From NCBI GenBank assembly GCA_948663575.1, contig CAPNAV010000035.1, positions 1-8,010 of the forward strand: a DNA stretch of 8,010 nt, read 5' to 3'. This document shows positions 5,571 to 8,010 of this stretch, one piece after another. The notes beneath the pieces were generated by a model. The model had not been told where the DNA came from. It ran no database searches and was given only the letters and a program-made list of their open reading frames with translations. The translations under genes and the position numbers were made by a program. This DNA is from an uncultured Candidatus Saccharibacteria bacterium. Lineage in GTDB: Bacteria > Patescibacteriota > Saccharimonadia > Saccharimonadales > Saccharimonadaceae. Every line of letters begins with the position of its first letter. The stretch's first letter is position 1.

Positions 5571-6140
5571 ATGATTAGTACTATTTTCAGCTCTGTCTCA
5601 ATTACGATCCTGGGTGGGGTATTTAGATGGCTTAACTCTCCCACCGGGCTGCTGACAATCCTCATTGCGCTTGCCGTTGTTGGCGTCATTATCATTATGG
5701 CCGTCAACGAAAAATTCGGCAAAGGCTGCTTTATCTACAACGTGGTCAGTCTGATCGTGTATACCACATATCTGCTCATAGTCATCAACACCGCTGGCTC
5801 ACTCTTTGCCTGGCTAGTCAGCGTCAAATGGCTTGCCACGACCGTGCTATTCATTATCTATGTCATTGTATTTGCCTGGTCCTACAAAAGCAATCGCCTC
5901 ACGCCACTCGTCGTCGGCTTTACTGCATTCGTAGGCGGCATCCAGGGCATATATAGGGATTGCGCCACAACAGCTTTAGTAGGTGGTGTTGTCTTTTGTG
6001 CAACACTCGGACTTGCCTACGCTAAAATAGAGGCGGACAAGGAAAAGGCAAAGAATCAATCAATCGATAACAACGATGACGAAGATGATGATGAAGATGA
6101 AGAGGATGACGAAGAGGACTATGATGACGACGACGATTGA
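5571..6140 (+). CDS. Polytopic membrane protein with a poly-Asp/Glu C-terminal tail
   Basis: The 189-aa product begins at an ATG preceded by AAGGAGG (5558-5564) at 6 nt, an excellent site. Hydrophobic segments at about 26-45, 54-74, 88-104, 111-127 and 133-150 suggest four or five membrane helices. A short N-terminal amphipathic stretch (MISTIFSSVSITILGGVFRW) comes first. After a charged linker (AKIEADKEKAKNQ), residues 166-189 hold 21 Asp/Glu out of 24, interrupted by only two Asn and one Tyr. Such tails can bind divalent or basic ligands or mimic nucleic acid, but none of this is shown here. No family is recognised. It forms a single-gene unit with its own promoter and terminator, and shares promoter design with the cassettes at 2105 and 6706. 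Confidence 0.85.
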   Translation: MISTIFSSVSITILGGVFRWLNSPTGLLTILIALAVVGVIIIMAVNEKFGKGCFIYNVVSLIVYTTYLLIVINTAGSLFAWLVSVKWLATTVLFIIYVIVFAWSYKSNRLTPLVVGFTAFVGGIQGIYRDCATTALVGGVVFCATLGLAYAKIEADKEKAKNQSIDNNDDEDDDEDEEDDEEDYDDDDD

Positions 6141-6216
6141 TCGCAATCAGACGCTAGGAATCACCAGAGTTGTCGCATAAAACCACACACAGGATTAAAG
6201 TTAAAAGTACTTTTTT

Positions 6217-6251
6217 AAAAAGCAACCCCAGCCGTCCAGGCTGGGGCTTTT
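6217..6251 (+). terminator. Intrinsic terminator of the membrane-protein unit
   Basis: CCCCAGCC (6226-6233), loop GTCCA, GGCTGGGG (6239-6246), then CTTTT. An outer AAAAGC/GCTTTT pairing exists with an AA bulge. It lies 85 nt after the stop, preceded by the perfect palindrome AAAAGTACTTTT. Confidence 0.85.
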
Positions 6252-6290
6252 GCATCTTTAGCCTCGCCTGACTTACACGCCATGAGGCAA

Positions 6291-6321
6291 GCCGACCCCG
6301 CCAAATATTTCATGACACCAC
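6291..6321 (+). repeat. Imperfect direct repeat, copy 1
   Basis: Starts GCCGACCCCGCCAAATATTT and ends ACACCAC. It is identical to copy 2 at 27 of 31 positions; the period is 66 bp. Confidence 0.6.
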
Positions 6322-6356
6322 GACGACATTAACCACGCTAACGGCAGGGCATTCCG

Positions 6357-6387
6357 GCCGATCCCGCCAAATAATTCACAACACCAC
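6357..6387 (+). repeat. Imperfect direct repeat, copy 2
   Basis: Starts GCCGATCCCGCCAAATAATT and ends ACACCAC. It is identical to copy 1 at 27 of 31 positions. Confidence 0.6.
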
Positions 6388-6705
6388 CCCCAAGCATTTC
6401 TAATAATAAATATCATCTCTCATCTAGTATTTACCCCTAAAGCAAAATAATTATTCAACAACCCTATGCCGACTGCATAACGCCTATGTCACCGTAGTTC
6501 GTCTACTATTTTCTAGTATTCTCAGCGATGGTCGCCCTTATCTCGCAACCCTAATAAGCAAATGATCATTTTTGCAACCTTGACTTTTATAAAAATTCTA
6601 GCCAAAAATTCAGTCACACCACAAAACCTCAAAAATTCCTAAACCAATCTACCGCTATTACTCAGCTAAAATCCTCCCAAAAATGCAAAATAAGTATAAT
6701 CACTA

Positions 6706-6734
6706 TTGACTTTTTGCGCTATCTGTGCTACAAT
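6706..6734 (+). promoter_or_regulatory. Promoter P3 of the 273-aa orphan gene (extended -10)
   Basis: TTGACT (6706-6711), a 17-bp spacer ending in TGTGC, and TACAAT (6729-6734). The TGTGC-TACAAT string is identical to P1. The start is predicted near 6741. Confidence 0.8.
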
Positions 6735-6836
6735 AGGAACATAAGTCTAATCAAGAATTACTCACTGATTAGAGCTTAAGAATCTTAACCCAATATTAAA
6801 GTTGTATTCTCTAACGCTTAAAGTGAGATATTTGCT

Positions 6837-6887
6837 ATGCTAACCTCTGTTTTAGCCTGCAAATACCTCACTTTGAGCAAGAGCTAG
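6837..6887 (+). CDS. Possible 16-codon leader peptide
   Basis: The ATG at 6837 opens MLTSVLACKYLTLSKS, with a TAG stop at 6885-6887. The ORF covers all of segment B of the switching leader, so a translating ribosome would change its pairing. The upstream AAAGTGAG (6820-6827) is only a weak SD, about 9 nt away. No run of one amino acid codon is present, unlike amino-acid biosynthesis attenuators. An ORF this short may be chance. Confidence 0.25.
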   Translation: MLTSVLACKYLTLSKS

Positions 6888-6959
6888 TCGCAAAGTGTGG
6901 AATATTTGCAGCAGTAGCTATAGTTTTTGCTAGGTGAACCCGAGAAACGGGACACCAGA

Positions 6960-6965
6960 GAGGAG
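6960..6965 (+). promoter_or_regulatory. Ribosome binding site deciding the start of the 273-aa gene
   Basis: GAGGAG, 6 nt before the ATG at 6972. An in-frame TTG at 6927 lies inside the structured leader without an SD and is rejected. Confidence 0.8.
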
Positions 6966-6971
6966 ACTGTT

Positions 6972-7793
6972 ATGGAAGAAACAAAGAACGGACGGGTTAT
7001 GCTGGAAGTGTATATGACGAACGGCAAGCTGATGTATCAGGAAGCGGACGAGGAGTATAGCCGGTGGGTGTGTCGGTATTCCGACGAACCTCAAGAGGAT
7101 CTTACGTCCGAAGCCGACTGGTTCGTGAATGTCTGTGATCTGCAGAGATTTCTCTCGCAGCCCGATGATACCATTATTAAGTCTGACCATCTCGCTTACA
7201 CTGGAGCCAGTTATCGCGTCTCCGAAATCCAGACATTCGTTGCTGTTGCTACATACGAAGGCGCAGTCGCCCTGTTCAAAAGAGGCGAAGATGGCAAATT
7301 CGTTTGCAGCCAGACGTATGCCAGCGGGATCAATGTGTCGCAGTGCTTCTGGGAAACTCTGTATCCCGACGCATACGAGCGCGCCATCGCGAAGGTTCGT
7401 GACAATTTTTTCTCCGATGAGGTGCCTTTTTGGTATTTCGTTGGAAAGAAAAGTCGCGACCTTTATCGGGTTACGCCCGAGGCGGTTTACCCTTGCAGCG
7501 AGTCTATCGACGAAGACGGCGAAAGCCTGACTTGCAGAGATGGCATCGGGGATGGTCTGAACCCTGAGTTTTTCCGCAACGGCAACGCCGAGCTTAACTG
7601 TGAGCATTTTGATCTGGAAGCTCTGGCTGGTACGGATTATCCGCAGCAGAAGCTGGAAACTCCGGAAAGCCTCTTGGCAATAGCTGAGCAGTTTTGCGAC
7701 GTAGAGTGGCAGCTGCGTGAAGGCTATTATGGTGTCTTGACGGACGACGAGTATTATTGCGCCCGCAGGGAATTAAGCCGTCACTCTGCTTAG
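6972..7793 (+). CDS. Orphan acidic soluble protein of unknown function (273 aa)
   Basis: I do not recognise this family. Start ATG 6972 is set by GAGGAG at 6 nt. The protein has no signal peptide and no membrane segment. It is acidic, rich in Asp/Glu and aromatics (for example DEVPFWYFVGKK at 149-160), and has nine scattered cysteines (34, 55, 112, 125, 175, 188, 210, 242, 263). The cysteines show no CxxC spacing, so zinc-finger or disulfide patterns are not evident. No nucleotide-binding or catalytic motif stands out. The beta-rich middle (YRVSEIQTFVAVATYEGAVALFKRG, about 81-104, given here only as a region) could be a small barrel. It is the only gene of a unit with a promoter, a switching leader and a strong terminator, which argues for regulated expression of a real protein. 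Confidence 0.85.
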   Translation: MEETKNGRVMLEVYMTNGKLMYQEADEEYSRWVCRYSDEPQEDLTSEADWFVNVCDLQRFLSQPDDTIIKSDHLAYTGASYRVSEIQTFVAVATYEGAVALFKRGEDGKFVCSQTYASGINVSQCFWETLYPDAYERAIAKVRDNFFSDEVPFWYFVGKKSRDLYRVTPEAVYPCSESIDEDGESLTCRDGIGDGLNPEFFRNGNAELNCEHFDLEALAGTDYPQQKLETPESLLAIAEQFCDVEWQLREGYYGVLTDDEYYCARRELSRHSA

Positions 7794-7832
7794 TCAGTCG
7801 CATTTCTCGCAACTTTTAACAACTGAATATTG

Positions 7833-7894
7833 GGAAGCTTAGCCCAGGGTCGCATATTATAGAATATGCATTACGACCCTGGGTCTTCCATTTT
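7833..7894 (+). terminator. Long bulged terminator of the 273-aa gene
   Basis: CCCAGGGTCG (7843-7852) pairs perfectly with CGACCCTGGG (7874-7883). An inner CATATT/AATATG hairpin with loop ATAG (7853-7868) and a five-base CATTA bulge lie within. An outer GGAAG/CTTCC (7833-7837/7885-7889) adds to the stem before ATTTT. It lies about 40-50 nt after the stop. Confidence 0.85.
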
Positions 7895-7968
7895 GTATAT
7901 TTTCAATATCTAAAACCCGAACAAATAATCTTGATCATAAAAATAAATCACTACTCTATCCCCCTTTT

Positions 7969-7986
7969 GTCAATACAATTTTGACA
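7969..7986. repeat. Short inverted repeat near the window end
   Basis: TGTCAA (7969-7974) and TTGACA (7981-7986) around six AT-rich bases. Each arm is a -35-like hexamer on one strand, but no convincing -10 lies at the right distance inside the window. It could be an operator or divergent -35 boxes for a gene beyond the edge. Confidence 0.3.
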
Positions 7987-8010
7987 TAATAACCATAAGC
8001 ACAGAATTCA

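Larger units (their letters stand above)
6252..6705 (+). other. Non-coding AT-rich spacer
   Basis: No ORF with an SD and no tRNA are visible. It contains the short hairpin GCCTC/GAGGC (6261-6288), an imperfect direct repeat (6291-6321 and 6357-6387), and the palindrome AAATGATCATTT (6560-6571). The TATAAT at 6695-6700 has no matching -35. Confidence 0.5.
6741..6971 (+). promoter_or_regulatory. Long structured leader with mutually exclusive hairpins
   Basis: The first hairpin is TAAG-TCTAATCA with TGATTAGA-(G)-CTTA (6742-6778), at the very 5' end. Next, segment A (6816-6835) pairs with segment B (6859-6878) over 19 bp with one A-C mismatch, capped by GCTAA/TTAGC (6839-6843/6852-6856). Segment B can instead pair with segment C (6891-6911) over about 18 bp. 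When C is free it can form AGCTA/TAGCT plus GCAAA/TTTGC (6882-6919), followed by ATAG-TTTTT. A last hairpin GGTG-AA-CCCG/CGGG-A-CACC (6933-6956) ends 3 nt before the SD. This looks like an attenuator or riboswitch; no known class is recognised. Confidence 0.65.

Noticed and set aside
6291..6387. CRISPR array
   Set aside because: Only two diverged copies, no third repeat and no cas genes.
6560..6571. Palindrome AAATGATCATTT as an operator
   Set aside because: It is over 130 bp upstream of the nearest promoter, in AT-rich DNA where such palindromes arise often.

Overview
The window looks like chromosomal DNA of a bacterium that uses the standard genetic code. It has moderate GC in the genes, AT-rich spacers, consensus sigma-70-type promoters, strong Shine-Dalgarno (SD) sites and HrcA/CIRCE heat-shock control. 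My best guess is a Candidate Phyla Radiation lineage such as Saccharibacteria. That rests on the mix of a DnaK carrying the non-Firmicutes N-terminal insert, a compact NusA without C-terminal repeats, and orphan genes of unknown function. It is inference only; no marker here proves the taxon.

Layout: nusA (transcription elongation/termination factor) occupies 74-1186 on the minus strand, with its own promoter and a terminator-like hairpin in its short leader. Everything else reads on the plus strand. At 1492-2076 lies a calcineurin-like phosphoesterase homologue that has lost most metal ligands, driven by a perfect TTGACA-17-TATAAT promoter. At 2105-2592 a second promoter drives a cassette of three tiny ORFs (15, 46 and 36 codons, the last two single-pass membrane peptides) closed by a terminator. 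At 2797-5286 lies a solitary dnaK heat-shock unit: promoter, tandem CIRCE operators, a 300-nt leader that is one large imperfect palindrome, the 629-aa chaperone, then a 235-nt tail with a strong terminator. At 5453-6251 lies a 189-aa polytopic membrane protein with a 24-residue Asp/Glu tail and its own terminator. At 6706-7894 lies an orphan 273-aa soluble protein behind a 230-nt leader with two mutually exclusive hairpins, closed by a long terminator.

Two housekeeping genes (nusA, dnaK) therefore flank or sit among short single-gene accessory units. The tiny-ORF cassette, the acidic-tail membrane protein and the 273-aa orphan share an unusual promoter-plus-start-region design: an extended -10 TGC-TACAA(T/C), then a hairpin starting 8-10 nt after the -10 box. 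This suggests common control. The strongest candidates for something undescribed are that shared promoter/leader family, the A:B / B:C switching leader at 6741-6971, the rod-like dnaK leader, and the phosphoesterase-fold pseudoenzyme.
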